64,000 nt of DNA from Verrucomicrobiota bacterium. GTDB lineage: Bacteria; Verrucomicrobiota; Verrucomicrobiia; Opitutales; Opitutaceae. This document shows positions 16,130 to 24,595 of this stretch, piece after piece. A program made the position numbers and the translations under genes. The DNA lies in the NCBI GenBank assembly GCA_023446865.1, contig JAEXPL010000115.1, forward strand, positions 1 through 64,000, given 5' to 3'. The notes beneath the pieces are model-generated. The model had not been told where the DNA came from. It searched no databases and saw only the letters and a list, made by a program, of their open reading frames with translations. How positions within the stretch are numbered: the stretch's first letter is position 1; each line of letters opens with the position of its first letter.

Positions 16130-17041
16130 ACACTCCTCGCTCTCACGCTGGCCTTCATCACGGCCGCCAGTCACGCCCAGCTCACCGCCGACAATGTGGC
16201 CGAGCTCCGCAACCGGCCGAAGGTCTCCATCGTCGCGGAGAACACTCCGTTGTCGGCCATCCTGGCGGACGCGAACATCGGCTATGTGTGCGACAAGGAG
16301 GTGGGCGACCTGCCGTTCACCTTCACCTTCTCCGGCACTCCCGGGGATCTGCTCTCCATGATCGAGGAGCGAGGAACCGTGGTTTTCAACTACAGTGACG
16401 GCCTGGTCTTCGCCCACCGCGATGTGCTCCTCACCACGCCCTACGTGCTCCAGTACCTGAAGCCGAACGCAGCCCGCTCCCTCCGGGATAGCGTCCTCCG
16501 CCTCCTGGCGTGCGACCCAAGCCTGGTGAACGTGACCATCCCGCAGGGTGGGGGCAGCCCGCTCCTCACCGTGACCGCGACCGCCCGCGGGCATCGGCTC
16601 GTGGCTCCGTTCATCGCGACACAGGACCAGCCGGCGCCAGTCGCGACATTCATCTTCCAGTTCCCCGACGGCAAACCCCTCTGGGGCTCGCTCCGTCGCG
16701 AGGAGGGGGGCGTCTGGAGCTACGCGTCCCTCATGTACATCCCAGTGTCTGACCCGGCCGGCAAGATCAGCAATGTGGAGGTCGGCCTTCAGGTCCGAGT
16801 GTGGCCCGAGGACGACAAGCTCGTCTACGAACTCCGTCACAGCGCGATCACCAGCTACCGCGAGAACGGCGACCCGGTTGCCACCCCGCGCATCTTCAAG
16901 GGCCGCCTCACCGATTCGCAGACCGTCATCGACGTCCCGGAGATCGAGGTGGCCGCGCCGAAGAAGCAGAAGAAGGGGGCGCAGCCAGTCCGCCGCATCC
17001 CCACCGGGACCTACAAGATCACCATGCTTCCAGCCGAGTGA
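16124..17041 (+). CDS. exported protein with secretin N0/N1-like domains
   Basis: 305 aa with a clean signal peptide (MKTLLALTLAFITAASHAQ). Residues ~30-100 (VSIVAENTPLSAILADANIGYV ... LLSMIEERGTVVFNYSDGLVF) resemble the STN/secretin N0 domain, and the next ~70 (YVLQYLKPNAARSLRDSVLRLL) resemble an N1 domain. There is no secretin beta-barrel, so it would be a periplasmic module working with a partner, for example in a pilus or conjugation machine. The C-terminal part is beta-rich and ends basic. Last gene before a terminator. Confidence 0.65.
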   Translation: MKTLLALTLAFITAASHAQLTADNVAELRNRPKVSIVAENTPLSAILADANIGYVCDKEVGDLPFTFTFSGTPGDLLSMIEERGTVVFNYSDGLVFAHRDVLLTTPYVLQYLKPNAARSLRDSVLRLLACDPSLVNVTIPQGGGSPLLTVTATARGHRLVAPFIATQDQPAPVATFIFQFPDGKPLWGSLRREEGGVWSYASLMYIPVSDPAGKISNVEVGLQVRVWPEDDKLVYELRHSAITSYRENGDPVATPRIFKGRLTDSQTVIDVPEIEVAAPKKQKKGAQPVRRIPTGTYKITMLPAE

Positions 17042-17062
17042 TCGCAGCTCTCGTCCCCGCGC

Positions 17063-17088
17063 GCCCCGGCCCACGGCCGGGGCTTTTT
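17063..17088 (+). terminator. intrinsic terminator
   Basis: GCCCCGGCC, 3-nt loop, GGCCGGGGC followed by TTTTT. Ends the 10-17 kb plus-strand unit. Confidence 0.9.
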
Positions 17089-17100
17089 CATGCGTGCGGC

Positions 17101-17442
17101 TCAGTCCACGTACTCGAACTCGATCCGCGTGACGACCTTCGCGGGGACGCACTCGTCATGAGTGCGCCCGAAGAATTCGATGAACTGCGCCGGCGTCATC
17201 TCAGGGAACCCTTCCCGCACGCAGTCCGCCTGGTCGATCCGGTTGAGCGGCTCCCGCCGTGTGTTCAAGATCCGGATCACACAGAGCGTGCGCACCTTCT
17301 CGCCTTTGCGCAGGCCCTGGCATTTCTCGCAGGCGAGCACGAGCTCGCCGGGCTTGAGGTACTCCCATCCGTCGCGGCGCGTGACGGTCTTCGTCCGCTC
17401 CCTGACCTGACGGGTGGTCAACTGGAATGACATTCGACGCAT
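17101..17442 (-). CDS. ASCH-domain protein
   Basis: About 113 aa. The pattern RTKTVTRRDGW..LKPGELVLACEKCQGL..GEKV, a central I-R-I-L strand and EGFPEMTPAQFIEFF is that of small phage/plasmid ASCH proteins, which bind RNA or modified nucleotides. Start is either ATG 17442 (MRRMSF) or ATG 17433. It is the last gene of the large minus-strand unit, 4 nt after the membrane protein gene. Confidence 0.75.
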   Translation of the reverse strand: MRRMSFQLTTRQVRERTKTVTRRDGWEYLKPGELVLACEKCQGLRKGEKVRTLCVIRILNTRREPLNRIDQADCVREGFPEMTPAQFIEFFGRTHDECVPAKVVTRIEFEYVD

Positions 17443-17446
17443 AAGA

Positions 17447-17998
17447 TCAGTTCGGCCCGACCATGACTCGCGGCCGTTCGGTGAGGAGGATGTCCCGGGT
17501 AAGCGCCGGATGGATGACCCACGGCACCCGGATTGTCCGCAGCTCCACCAACTGCACATGCAACGTCCCGGCGCCAAAGCGGGCTTGGAGCGGGCTCTGG
17601 GTGCAGGTGCAGTTCAGCACGAGGTTGAACGGAACGGTGTCGGCGGTCCGCCAGAACACACCGCTTTCGAGCACGAGCTTCCCCTCCTCCAGAATCTGCC
17701 GGATGTGCTCGAAGCGGAGCAGCCGCCACGCGAGCGCAAGCAGCGCCAGGGCGGCGCCAATGACGAACATCGCGTAGCCTTGGGCAACCATAGCCGCCGG
17801 CATCCAGGCCACGCCGAGCCAGGCGCAGGCCCCTACCGCGGTGACAGCCGCGCCAGCCCAGAACGCCGGACTGCTCACGACGAGGATGTAGGCGTAGGCC
17901 ACGTGCGGCCCCACCAGCAAGGGCTCCGCGACGGCCTGCGGCTGTCGGGCCGCCAGTTTTCCCATCCGTTGTTGAAGTTGGCTCTCGGTCGCTTTCAT
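17447..17998 (-). CDS. membrane protein with bacterial PH-like (DUF304/bPH2) domain
   Basis: 183 aa. Two hydrophobic helices (residues ~35-55 and ~58-85) are followed by ILEEGKLVLESGVFWRTADTVPFNLVLNCTCTQSPLQARFGAGTLHVQLVE, which has the rhythm of the YdbS/bPH2 domain (rise to a G, then an IP-like strand, then Q.L..RFG.G). Coupled by ATGA to the methyltransferase gene upstream. Role unknown. Confidence 0.6.
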   Translation of the reverse strand: MKATESQLQQRMGKLAARQPQAVAEPLLVGPHVAYAYILVVSSPAFWAGAAVTAVGACAWLGVAWMPAAMVAQGYAMFVIGAALALLALAWRLLRFEHIRQILEEGKLVLESGVFWRTADTVPFNLVLNCTCTQSPLQARFGAGTLHVQLVELRTIRVPWVIHPALTRDILLTERPRVMVGPN

Positions 17999-19224
17999 AC
18001 GGCAAGAAGATCCCGCTCCGGCGATCCCGCCAGGTACCCGACGGCCGGCAACCGGCACATGGCCCCGCGAAGATTGTCGAGGTAGCGTTCGCTGATGAGG
18101 AAACGGCGGTCCAATCGCAGCGCGGCGGCGGCCGTCTTCGCCGAGCCCCCGAACGGGTCCCAGACCAGGTCGCCAGGCTCCGTCGTGAACTGGATGAAGA
18201 ATTCGGCCAGCTTCTGCGGCATCATCGCCGGATGCTGTTCCACGCCGACCTGCGCGCAGTACCGTCGGTAGGCGAGATCCCGGTCGGGCGGCATGACGTG
18301 AAGATTGCCGGGAATGCAGCCTCCGTTGTCGCGCCGATGTCGGATGCCCGGCGTCTGGATCTGGCTCGGGCTCGCACTGCGGACAATCTCCCCGCCGCTC
18401 CCGATCAATCGGCGGTGCCGCGACGTGTACGGGTTGAGCACGCGTAGATTGCAGCACTTCGTGCGGCCGTTGGGGGAGAGGAGGTAGACCGGTTCGATCC
18501 CGTTGACGCAGTGCGTCCGCTTCTTGGTGACGTAGTCGCTGCTGCGCGGCTTGGTCGGGTTGAACCAGTAGTGCTCGTCGATCAGGTTCCACCCGAGGTT
18601 GTCCACCAGCGCCGTGAGCAACCGATGCTGGTAGGCATTGCGCACGCCGGCGCCAGGCATGAACGTCGGCCCGAGGTTCAGCACGAAACAACCGTCCGGC
18701 GCCAGCTTCGGCCGGAAGAGCTCGATGTGATCGAGGAGGGTGGTCAGGTAGTGCTCGGGGCGCCAGTCGGAGATGTCCTCGTCGTACACCCGCGGCTTGA
18801 CGAGCGGGTAGGGTGGCGAGGTCAGCACGCACGTCACGGCGCCATCCTCGACGTACTGCACGGCGGACTTCGCCTCCGCCCAGAGCAGCGCGCCATCGGG
18901 GCTCTGATAGACGGTCACCACGACCGACGGCTTCGCCATCCGGTCGGTCTTCGCGCCGGTCTGGGTCAACGACCAGACGCCCCAGCCGGCCGGGGCCACC
19001 AGATCGGCCAGGACCGCGTTCTGCCGCGTCCAGCGCACCTTGCGGTCGAACACCTTCACCTCCTCCTCTCGTGGACCGACCCGCACCGTCGCCGCGCGGG
19101 CCTCCGCGGGCAACCCGATCCGCTCGGCGACCGCGTCGCAAGCGTCCCGCGCGCGCATGGGACCGTTCTCGGCGAGAACGTCGAGCAGGGGGAGGAGAAG
19201 CTCGGTCTGGGTCGGGAGGTTCAT
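17995..19224 (-). CDS. DNA methyltransferase (TSPPY type) with Mrr-like N-terminal domain
   Basis: 409 aa. Residues 1-~90 (TELLLPLLDVLAENGPMRARDACDAVAERIGL ... VRWTRQNAVLADLVAPAGWGVWSLTQTG) match the winged-helix Mrr N-terminal domain. The catalytic part has motif IV TSPPYPLV near residue 135 and motif I WDPFGGSAKT near 345, i.e. the permuted beta-type order used for m4C or m6A. It overlaps the nuclease gene upstream by 4 nt, so the two are almost certainly a restriction-modification pair in which the methyltransferase protects the element. Confidence 0.85.
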   Translation of the reverse strand: MNLPTQTELLLPLLDVLAENGPMRARDACDAVAERIGLPAEARAATVRVGPREEEVKVFDRKVRWTRQNAVLADLVAPAGWGVWSLTQTGAKTDRMAKPSVVVTVYQSPDGALLWAEAKSAVQYVEDGAVTCVLTSPPYPLVKPRVYDEDISDWRPEHYLTTLLDHIELFRPKLAPDGCFVLNLGPTFMPGAGVRNAYQHRLLTALVDNLGWNLIDEHYWFNPTKPRSSDYVTKKRTHCVNGIEPVYLLSPNGRTKCCNLRVLNPYTSRHRRLIGSGGEIVRSASPSQIQTPGIRHRRDNGGCIPGNLHVMPPDRDLAYRRYCAQVGVEQHPAMMPQKLAEFFIQFTTEPGDLVWDPFGGSAKTAAAALRLDRRFLISERYLDNLRGAMCRLPAVGYLAGSPERDLLAV

Positions 19225-20036
19225 GTTTCCTCGGCCGCCACACCGACCGACGGCCGCAGCGATCTCAGCTCGTCCATCACATACGGCGGCAGTGATGTAC
19301 GGATACCGTGGTAGCGCAGCGCCTCCTCCGGAGTCCGTCCCTTCATAATCTCCTGCACGACCCTGATCACATGGTGGAAGCGGTGGGCGATTGTCCGCTC
19401 CGCCTGTTCAAGGCGGACCCGCTTCTGAAGCTCCCGAAGCCGCTCGTAGCGGGTCGCATGATCTCGCGCCACCGCCAGCGCCAGAATCACGTCCCGTTGG
19501 CGCTCAGGCGTGGTCGGATGGACCGCCGGCGGCACCACCCGCCGAATGGTTGTTCCCTCCTGGCTGAAGAGGATCACCCCCCAACCCGCGGGCCACTTTG
19601 CCTCGGGAACCAGGTGCTCCGGCATCGCAATGTAGCAGAGATTCGTCGGCCAGGTCTGCGGCGCCCACTTTCGCTTCCGGTCACGACTGTAGTCGGACAG
19701 GCTCACCTTGACTTCCACGGCCACGGTCAGGATTGGTGGGACCGCGTCCTTGGCGGCATTCCACACCTGCATCGCATCGCCGAATACCTTCTGCTGTGCC
19801 TCGCGCTCAGCCTCCGGGACGCCGAACCAGCGGGGGGACCGCGGCGGGCGGGGGAGTAGCTTGAGCTCGATCATTTCCGTTTGGGTGGGCGTGCCCACCC
19901 CCGCGGCGTCCGCCACCCATCCCGGCGCGACAGGAACCTCGGCCTCCACCGGCTTGAAACCCTTGCCGTCGAGCCACAACACCACGTTGCGCGTGATGTT
20001 CTGGGTGAGTTCGGTCTTGTTCCGGTCGTAGGTCAT
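19221..20036 (-). CDS. PD-(D/E)XK-type nuclease, candidate restriction endonuclease
   Basis: 271 aa. WVADAAGVG ... AVEVKVSLSDYSRDRKRKW ... LCYIAMPEHLVPEAKWPAGWGVILF follows the MmcB-like pattern of the PD-(D/E)XK fold: acidic residue in a beta strand, E-V-K core, and a later strand with YIAMP. The C-terminal third is helical and charged (ARDHATRYERLRELQKRVRLEQAERT). Stop overlaps the methyltransferase start. Could alternatively be a repair nuclease, but position next to the methyltransferase favours a restriction enzyme. Confidence 0.7.
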   Translation of the reverse strand: MTYDRNKTELTQNITRNVVLWLDGKGFKPVEAEVPVAPGWVADAAGVGTPTQTEMIELKLLPRPPRSPRWFGVPEAEREAQQKVFGDAMQVWNAAKDAVPPILTVAVEVKVSLSDYSRDRKRKWAPQTWPTNLCYIAMPEHLVPEAKWPAGWGVILFSQEGTTIRRVVPPAVHPTTPERQRDVILALAVARDHATRYERLRELQKRVRLEQAERTIAHRFHHVIRVVQEIMKGRTPEEALRYHGIRTSLPPYVMDELRSLRPSVGVAAEET

Positions 20037-20039
20037 GGG

Positions 20040-20642
20040 TCAGGCGGCCCGCGGTTGGAGGATCTCAGGCCAGACTCCGCCCTCATGCCGGCGGGCTTGG
20101 CACCAATCCCAGATCAGGGCGTCGAGCTCCCGCGGTTTCAGCTTTCGCGCGTCCGCCTCCGCCAGGAAGCGGCGTTCGAGGGACGCGTATTCAGCGGAGG
20201 CGCTCGGGGTCCCCAGCGGGGCCGCGACGCCGATGAACCGCAGCCATTTGAGCACATGGGTGTCGAGCGCAGCGAATCGTGCATCGGGCCGCGTCCAGAG
20301 GATGAAGAATCGCGCCGTCTTCGGACCGATGCCGTGGATCTTCTCCAGTTCGTCTGGGGTGCAGGTTGTGAGGTCGAGCTTGGCTGTGGCGGCTTCCTGC
20401 CACCCGCGGGTGAGGCGACCATAGTTCCCGATCCGGATCTCCCGGAGCACCTTCTCCAGCGAACCGGCGGCGCCCAGACGCCGGACCGCGGCGAAGGGAG
20501 CCTCATTCTCCTGCATCCAGCCGAAGAGGCGGTCCATCGCATTGCGGATCATCTCCGCGCTCTTGCCCGCGACGGCGATGGAGTAGAGAAGCCGGTATTC
20601 GAGCTCTGCGACTTGGTAATTCACCAGTGCGACCCTTGGCAT
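20040..20642 (-). CDS. HhH-GPD DNA glycosylase/AP lyase
   Basis: 200 aa. The helix-hairpin-helix LEKIHGIGPKTARFFILW is followed by ARFAALDTHVLKWLRFIG, the GPD region with the catalytic Asp (LDTHV); the Lys of GPKTAR is at the position of the EndoIII lyase lysine. So probably a bifunctional base-excision glycosylase, closest in feel to archaeal/thermophilic 8-oxoguanine glycosylases. It has no obvious Fe-S cluster Cys motif. It lies 3 nt before the nuclease gene and could act on modified or damaged bases. Confidence 0.8.
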   Translation of the reverse strand: MPRVALVNYQVAELEYRLLYSIAVAGKSAEMIRNAMDRLFGWMQENEAPFAAVRRLGAAGSLEKVLREIRIGNYGRLTRGWQEAATAKLDLTTCTPDELEKIHGIGPKTARFFILWTRPDARFAALDTHVLKWLRFIGVAAPLGTPSASAEYASLERRFLAEADARKLKPRELDALIWDWCQARRHEGGVWPEILQPRAA

Positions 20643-21703
20643 GTGGGGTTGAATAATTCGTGCGTATGGAACTCGTCGCCCAGCAACACCCAGGCCGAGT
20701 CGAGCCTTGCAATGTAGTCCAAGCTACCCGGCCCATACGGCGTCCGGTAGCACAACCCGCCTATCTCCAGCCCCTGCGGGGCGAAGTGATTCTCGGCAGC
20801 GCTTCCAGGATAAACCACAAGCCCATGCGCCTCGTCCTTATCCAGCCTGTCGGCCGTAATCCGAGCCTGCACCCCTTGGGCAAGCAATTGCTCTTGGAGC
20901 CCGACCAACCGTTCCACCATGTTCTCCCCATCGGGCAACTTCCGGAATGTGCGTCCTGCGATTCTGTAACTGGCCCGACGCACCATACCGCCAGTGATGT
21001 TGCGGAATTCATAAAGGGACCGCTCCCCGCATCTCAACGACTCCAGTGCCTGCACAAGCCCGGTGGCATCATCGGTAGCACCGTACACCATGTCGCATTC
21101 CTGACGGGAATGGATACAGACATTCCAGTAGCACTCCCGAGCGCGGGTAAGACGCGGCCATAGTTCCAATGTCCACGCGCCTGCGCCAGTACCAGGGATG
21201 AAGTAATCCAACCACGTCCAGCCCGCTTTCTTGCTGACCTCGGTGTGTAAACGCAACATCTCGCCCTCATGGTCAATTGAACCATGTACCACAGCCCGGG
21301 CGCGCCCCACCCAGACCTCCCGCCCCTCCTCGCAGGCCCTGAGCAGGGCATGAAGTTGCTCCTGCTCCCCAGCGAGCACAACGTACAGGTAATCATTGGT
21401 CATAACCACCGATGTGCCGAGATCCAGCCCGCCCAGCGCATAATGACTGACTTCCACCGAGCAGAATGCCTGTAGGCGCACCGCCACCATCTGGCCGTTG
21501 CCTCCGAAACGCTGCACGGAGCTGGTGTACCGGCTGCCTAAATTGGCGCAGATGGCTTCCTTCATCGGGACCCACGGCGGCAGCGGCTCCTGAATGTTGA
21601 TCGGCTCCGCGTAGCAGTGCTGTCCGCCATGGGTAGACCACGCGGCGACGGCGTCCCAGATGACTAGGCTGCGTGCATTGACGTAATTGGTTCCTGTGTT
21701 CAC
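20621..21703 (-). CDS. hypothetical protein
   Basis: 360 aa, no recognised family. Notable segments: ACEEGREVWVGRARAVVHGSIDHEGEMLRL and YNVCIHSRQECDMVYGATDDATGLVQALESL. Codon use is less G/C-biased than its neighbours, hinting at a different history. It overlaps the glycosylase gene by 22 nt. Confidence 0.65.
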   Translation of the reverse strand: MNTGTNYVNARSLVIWDAVAAWSTHGGQHCYAEPINIQEPLPPWVPMKEAICANLGSRYTSSVQRFGGNGQMVAVRLQAFCSVEVSHYALGGLDLGTSVVMTNDYLYVVLAGEQEQLHALLRACEEGREVWVGRARAVVHGSIDHEGEMLRLHTEVSKKAGWTWLDYFIPGTGAGAWTLELWPRLTRARECYWNVCIHSRQECDMVYGATDDATGLVQALESLRCGERSLYEFRNITGGMVRRASYRIAGRTFRKLPDGENMVERLVGLQEQLLAQGVQARITADRLDKDEAHGLVVYPGSAAENHFAPQGLEIGGLCYRTPYGPGSLDYIARLDSAWVLLGDEFHTHELFNPTCQGSHW

Positions 21704-21718
21704 GAGAATCCCTACCTT

Positions 21719-22081
21719 TCAGATATTGGGTTTGTGGCCAGGTTGCTCCGCCTCCTCCGCCTCCTGCTCCGCCATCATGGCGTGCAGCCGGTTGAGCGCG
21801 GCGCGGATCTCCGCCGCCGCGTACATGGAGTCGGCCACCGAAGAAGCGGTGGAGTATCGCGCCCAGCTCCGGAGTTCGGTGGCGGTGGCTGGATGCGCCC
21901 GCACGTCCTCACGTCTGTAGGTACTGCGCGCGTGGGGAGGCCCGTAACTTTCCCCTTCAATTTTCTTCCAGAAGAGCTCCTCAACGGCCTGCTGCGTCTG
22001 CCCATGAAGAAGCGCCAATCCTGCCGGAGTGGCGACAACGTAGAATCCGCCCTGCGAGACGATGTGCTCGATGCTGCTCAT
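21719..22081 (-). CDS. small protein sharing a domain with the gene at 29956
   Basis: 120 aa. Residues ~12-77 (FYVVATPAG, then AVEELFWKKIEGESYGP, YRREDV, LRSWARY) align with residues ~9-79 of the 29956 product (YYLIGTPDG, AVEAADFMWQQVEGQMWGP, YRRSDI, VRGWARF). The C-terminus EAEEAEQPGHKPNI is acidic and then basic/hydrophobic, so it is a weak outlying member of the tail family. Only gene of that type on the minus strand. Function unknown. Confidence 0.7.
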   Translation of the reverse strand: MSSIEHIVSQGGFYVVATPAGLALLHGQTQQAVEELFWKKIEGESYGPPHARSTYRREDVRAHPATATELRSWARYSTASSVADSMYAAAEIRAALNRLHAMMAEQEAEEAEQPGHKPNI

Positions 22082-22099
22082 GCGGCGTGGTCGTCCTCC

Positions 22100-24511
22100 T
22101 CACCGGCCGGGGAACTCGAATTCGAGCCCGGCGTAGGGCTTTTTGCGCGCGTTGTAGCGCACAATCGGATCGCTGCGGAACGGTGTGCCGTCGCCCTTCT
22201 TGAAGCCGGACATCTTCACCCCCTCCTCCTTGGATGCGAGGACCTCCGCGAGCTCCTCGGCTGTGATCTCGCGGCCGGCGAGCCGTTTGAAGAATCGAAC
22301 CGGGTAGCCATTGCTCTCGTACCCGGGCACCGTGTACCACATGCCGTGGTCCTGGATCAGGCCGCCACCCTTGCGGGGGCTGACCGCCGTGGTTGGAACC
22401 GACGTCGCCGGCTCGGCGCCGACCTCGACGCCAGGATAGGGCTTCTTGTGCGGATTGTAGCGAAGCTTCTTCGGGCCGGCGGCGGCGCCGTCGCGGCGGC
22501 GACAGTCGGTCACCTCGATCTCCGCGCGGCCCTCAACCAGGCTGATGACCTCGTCGGCCGTCAGCTTGTGGCCCCAGATGTCCTTGTAGATGCGGGCGGG
22601 CAGGGCGCCCTCCGCCGTGAAGAAGTCGCCATGGTCGAGCAGCTCCGAATTGCCAAGGCGCAAGCCCGTGGGCTTGCCCGCCACCGCGCCGGCCCGGACG
22701 GCGTCGGGCTTCTTGCCGAGCACCGCAAGGTATTCGCGGATCCGCCCGCCGATCTCGGCGACGAACTGGTCCGGGGATTTCCGACCTTCGGCCACATCCT
22801 CCAGCCCTTCCTCCCAGACCGCGGTCTCCGCGGGATCCACCACCGCCGGCAGCTCCTGCTGCGCCGTGGCGACGAGTGTGCGCCCCTTCTCGGTGCTGAA
22901 GAGCTGCTTGCCCTTCGTGGCGACGTACTCGCGGTCCTTGATCGTCTTGATGATGTTGGCGCGCGTCGCCTCGGTTCCGATACCCGAGGTCTCCTTGAGA
23001 CGCGCCTTGAGCGCAGGGTTCGCCACGAACTTGGCGATGGACATCATGTCCTCGATCAAGGTGCCCTCCGTGTAGCGGGCCGGCGGCTTGGTCTTCTTGC
23101 CCTCGATCTGCGTGCCGGCGACATTGCCGGGCGCGCCATTGGGGATGTCGGGCAACGTCACCGCGCCATCCGATTCATCCCCCTCCAAGGCGTCGGCGCC
23201 GAAGGCAACCTTCCAGCCGGGCTTCACCGGTGTGTTGCCGGTGATCGCGAACTCGTAGACGGCGCCGGCCACCGTGACGTCGGACGCGATCCGGGTGGCG
23301 CGGTACTCGTAGTCGGCCAGGAGGGAGGCGAGATAGTGGGTCGCGATCAGGAAGTACGCCTTCCGCTCATCTTCCGACATGGCCGCGAGCGGCGGGGCGA
23401 TCTTCGTCGGGATGATGGCATGGTGAGCAGTAATCTTCGCCGTATTGAAGACCGTCTTGCGCGGATTGAACTGCTGCCCGACAAGGTGCCGGAATGCGTC
23501 CAACCCAAGCAGGTGGCCGGTGATGATCCCGACATCCGGGATCTGCTCCTCGGGGAGAAATTCGCAATCGGTGCGGGGGTAGGTTGTGGCCTTGTGCGTC
23601 TCGTACAGCGACTGCGCGACGTTCAACGTCTTGTCCGCCGCCCAACCCCAGAGCGCGTTCGCCCGCTTCTGCAATCCGGACAGGGCGAAGAGCTTCGGCG
23701 GCCCCTGGCGCTTGTCCTCGGTATCGCGCGTCAGCGTCACTCGCTGGCCCTGGGCCGCCTGCGCGATGGCCTCTGCCTTCTCGCGGTCCCACAGACGCTT
23801 CTCCTCCTCCTTGGGACCGTAGTAGAGGGTGACGGCCTTGCCGGAGTCCGTGCGGATGTCGGCCGCGATCTCGAAATAGTCGCGTGGCCGGAAGTTCTCG
23901 ATGGCCAGGTCACGCGCCACGATCAGCGCGACGGTCGGCGACTGCACCCGGCCGACCGAGAAGACGCCGGCGCCGCCGATCTTGCGGGTCATGCCGCGAG
24001 TCATGTTCATGCCGACGAGCCAGTCCGCCTTGCTGCGGGCGAGCGCCGCGAAGTACAGACGCTCGGTCTCATGGCCCGGCTTGAGCCGGCTCAGGGCCTT
24101 GCGGACGCTCTCCTCATCCAATGCCGACAACCAGAGACGCGACACCGGTCCCTTGTAGCGATGGTGCACCAGCACCTCGCGCCCGATCATCTCGCCCTCG
24201 CGGTCGGCGTCGGTCGCGATCACCACCTCGGAACACTTCGCGAGCAACTCGCCGATGTTGCGGAGCTGCGCGGAGCAATCGCGCTTGGGTTCGTACCGGA
24301 AGGCCGCCGGATGGATCGGCAGGTCGGCGAAATTCCACTGCTTGTACTTCGGGTCGTAGGTCTCCGGCTCGGCCAGCTCCAGCATGTGGCCGAAGCAGTT
24401 GGTGACGATGCCGCCATTGGTCTCCCAGCCGAAGCCGGTCTTGCGGGCTCCGCCGAGCGCCTTGGCGATGTCGGCGGCCTGAGTGGGTTTCTCGCAGATG
24501 AACAATTTCAT
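22100..24511 (-). CDS. topB: DNA topoisomerase III (type IA)
   Basis: 803 aa. The Toprim domain begins at the N-terminus (KLFICEKPTQAADIAKALGG ... VVIATDADREGEMIGREVL, with the DxDxEGE acidic triad), and the catalytic tyrosine is Tyr311 in TTYPRTD. The C-terminal 150 residues hold two repeats of a topoisomerase C-terminal unit (ending KPYPGVE and KPYAGLEF). Plasmid TopB/TraE proteins decatenate replication or conjugation intermediates. Start ATG 24511 gives the standard N-terminus. Confidence 0.95.
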   Translation of the reverse strand: MKLFICEKPTQAADIAKALGGARKTGFGWETNGGIVTNCFGHMLELAEPETYDPKYKQWNFADLPIHPAAFRYEPKRDCSAQLRNIGELLAKCSEVVIATDADREGEMIGREVLVHHRYKGPVSRLWLSALDEESVRKALSRLKPGHETERLYFAALARSKADWLVGMNMTRGMTRKIGGAGVFSVGRVQSPTVALIVARDLAIENFRPRDYFEIAADIRTDSGKAVTLYYGPKEEEKRLWDREKAEAIAQAAQGQRVTLTRDTEDKRQGPPKLFALSGLQKRANALWGWAADKTLNVAQSLYETHKATTYPRTDCEFLPEEQIPDVGIITGHLLGLDAFRHLVGQQFNPRKTVFNTAKITAHHAIIPTKIAPPLAAMSEDERKAYFLIATHYLASLLADYEYRATRIASDVTVAGAVYEFAITGNTPVKPGWKVAFGADALEGDESDGAVTLPDIPNGAPGNVAGTQIEGKKTKPPARYTEGTLIEDMMSIAKFVANPALKARLKETSGIGTEATRANIIKTIKDREYVATKGKQLFSTEKGRTLVATAQQELPAVVDPAETAVWEEGLEDVAEGRKSPDQFVAEIGGRIREYLAVLGKKPDAVRAGAVAGKPTGLRLGNSELLDHGDFFTAEGALPARIYKDIWGHKLTADEVISLVEGRAEIEVTDCRRRDGAAAGPKKLRYNPHKKPYPGVEVGAEPATSVPTTAVSPRKGGGLIQDHGMWYTVPGYESNGYPVRFFKRLAGREITAEELAEVLASKEEGVKMSGFKKGDGTPFRSDPIVRYNARKKPYAGLEFEFPGR

Positions 24512-24524
24512 TGGGTGTAATGTG

Positions 24525-24538
24525 TTTGATTTGTCTAC
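24525..24538 (-). promoter_or_regulatory. TTTGATTTGTCTAC operator-like site upstream of topB
   Basis: Shared palindromic family, degenerate copy, written on the + strand; it lies 14 nt upstream of the minus-strand topB start. Confidence 0.4.
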
Positions 24539-24547
24539 CTCATTATC

Positions 24548-24579
24548 GAAAAAGAAACCCGCGCCGGATGGGCGCGGGT
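24548..24579 (-). terminator. intrinsic terminator (minus strand)
   Basis: Read on the minus strand: ACCCGCGCC, 5-nt loop, GGCGCGGGT, then TTTCTTTTT. Ends the unknown gene at 24596 and separates it from topB. Confidence 0.85.
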
Positions 24580-24595
24580 GTTCCGCTATCTCGTA

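Noticed and set aside
17447..19243. single long minus-strand protein of ~598 aa
   Set aside because: Its first ~410 residues are an off-frame reading of the methyltransferase gene; only the last 183 codons (17447-17998) form a real gene.
21734..24520. 928-codon open frame on the + strand
   Set aside because: It lies antisense to the complete topB and 22081 genes; such long shadows are expected in GC-rich DNA, and the translation is Arg/Gly/Leu-rich without motifs.
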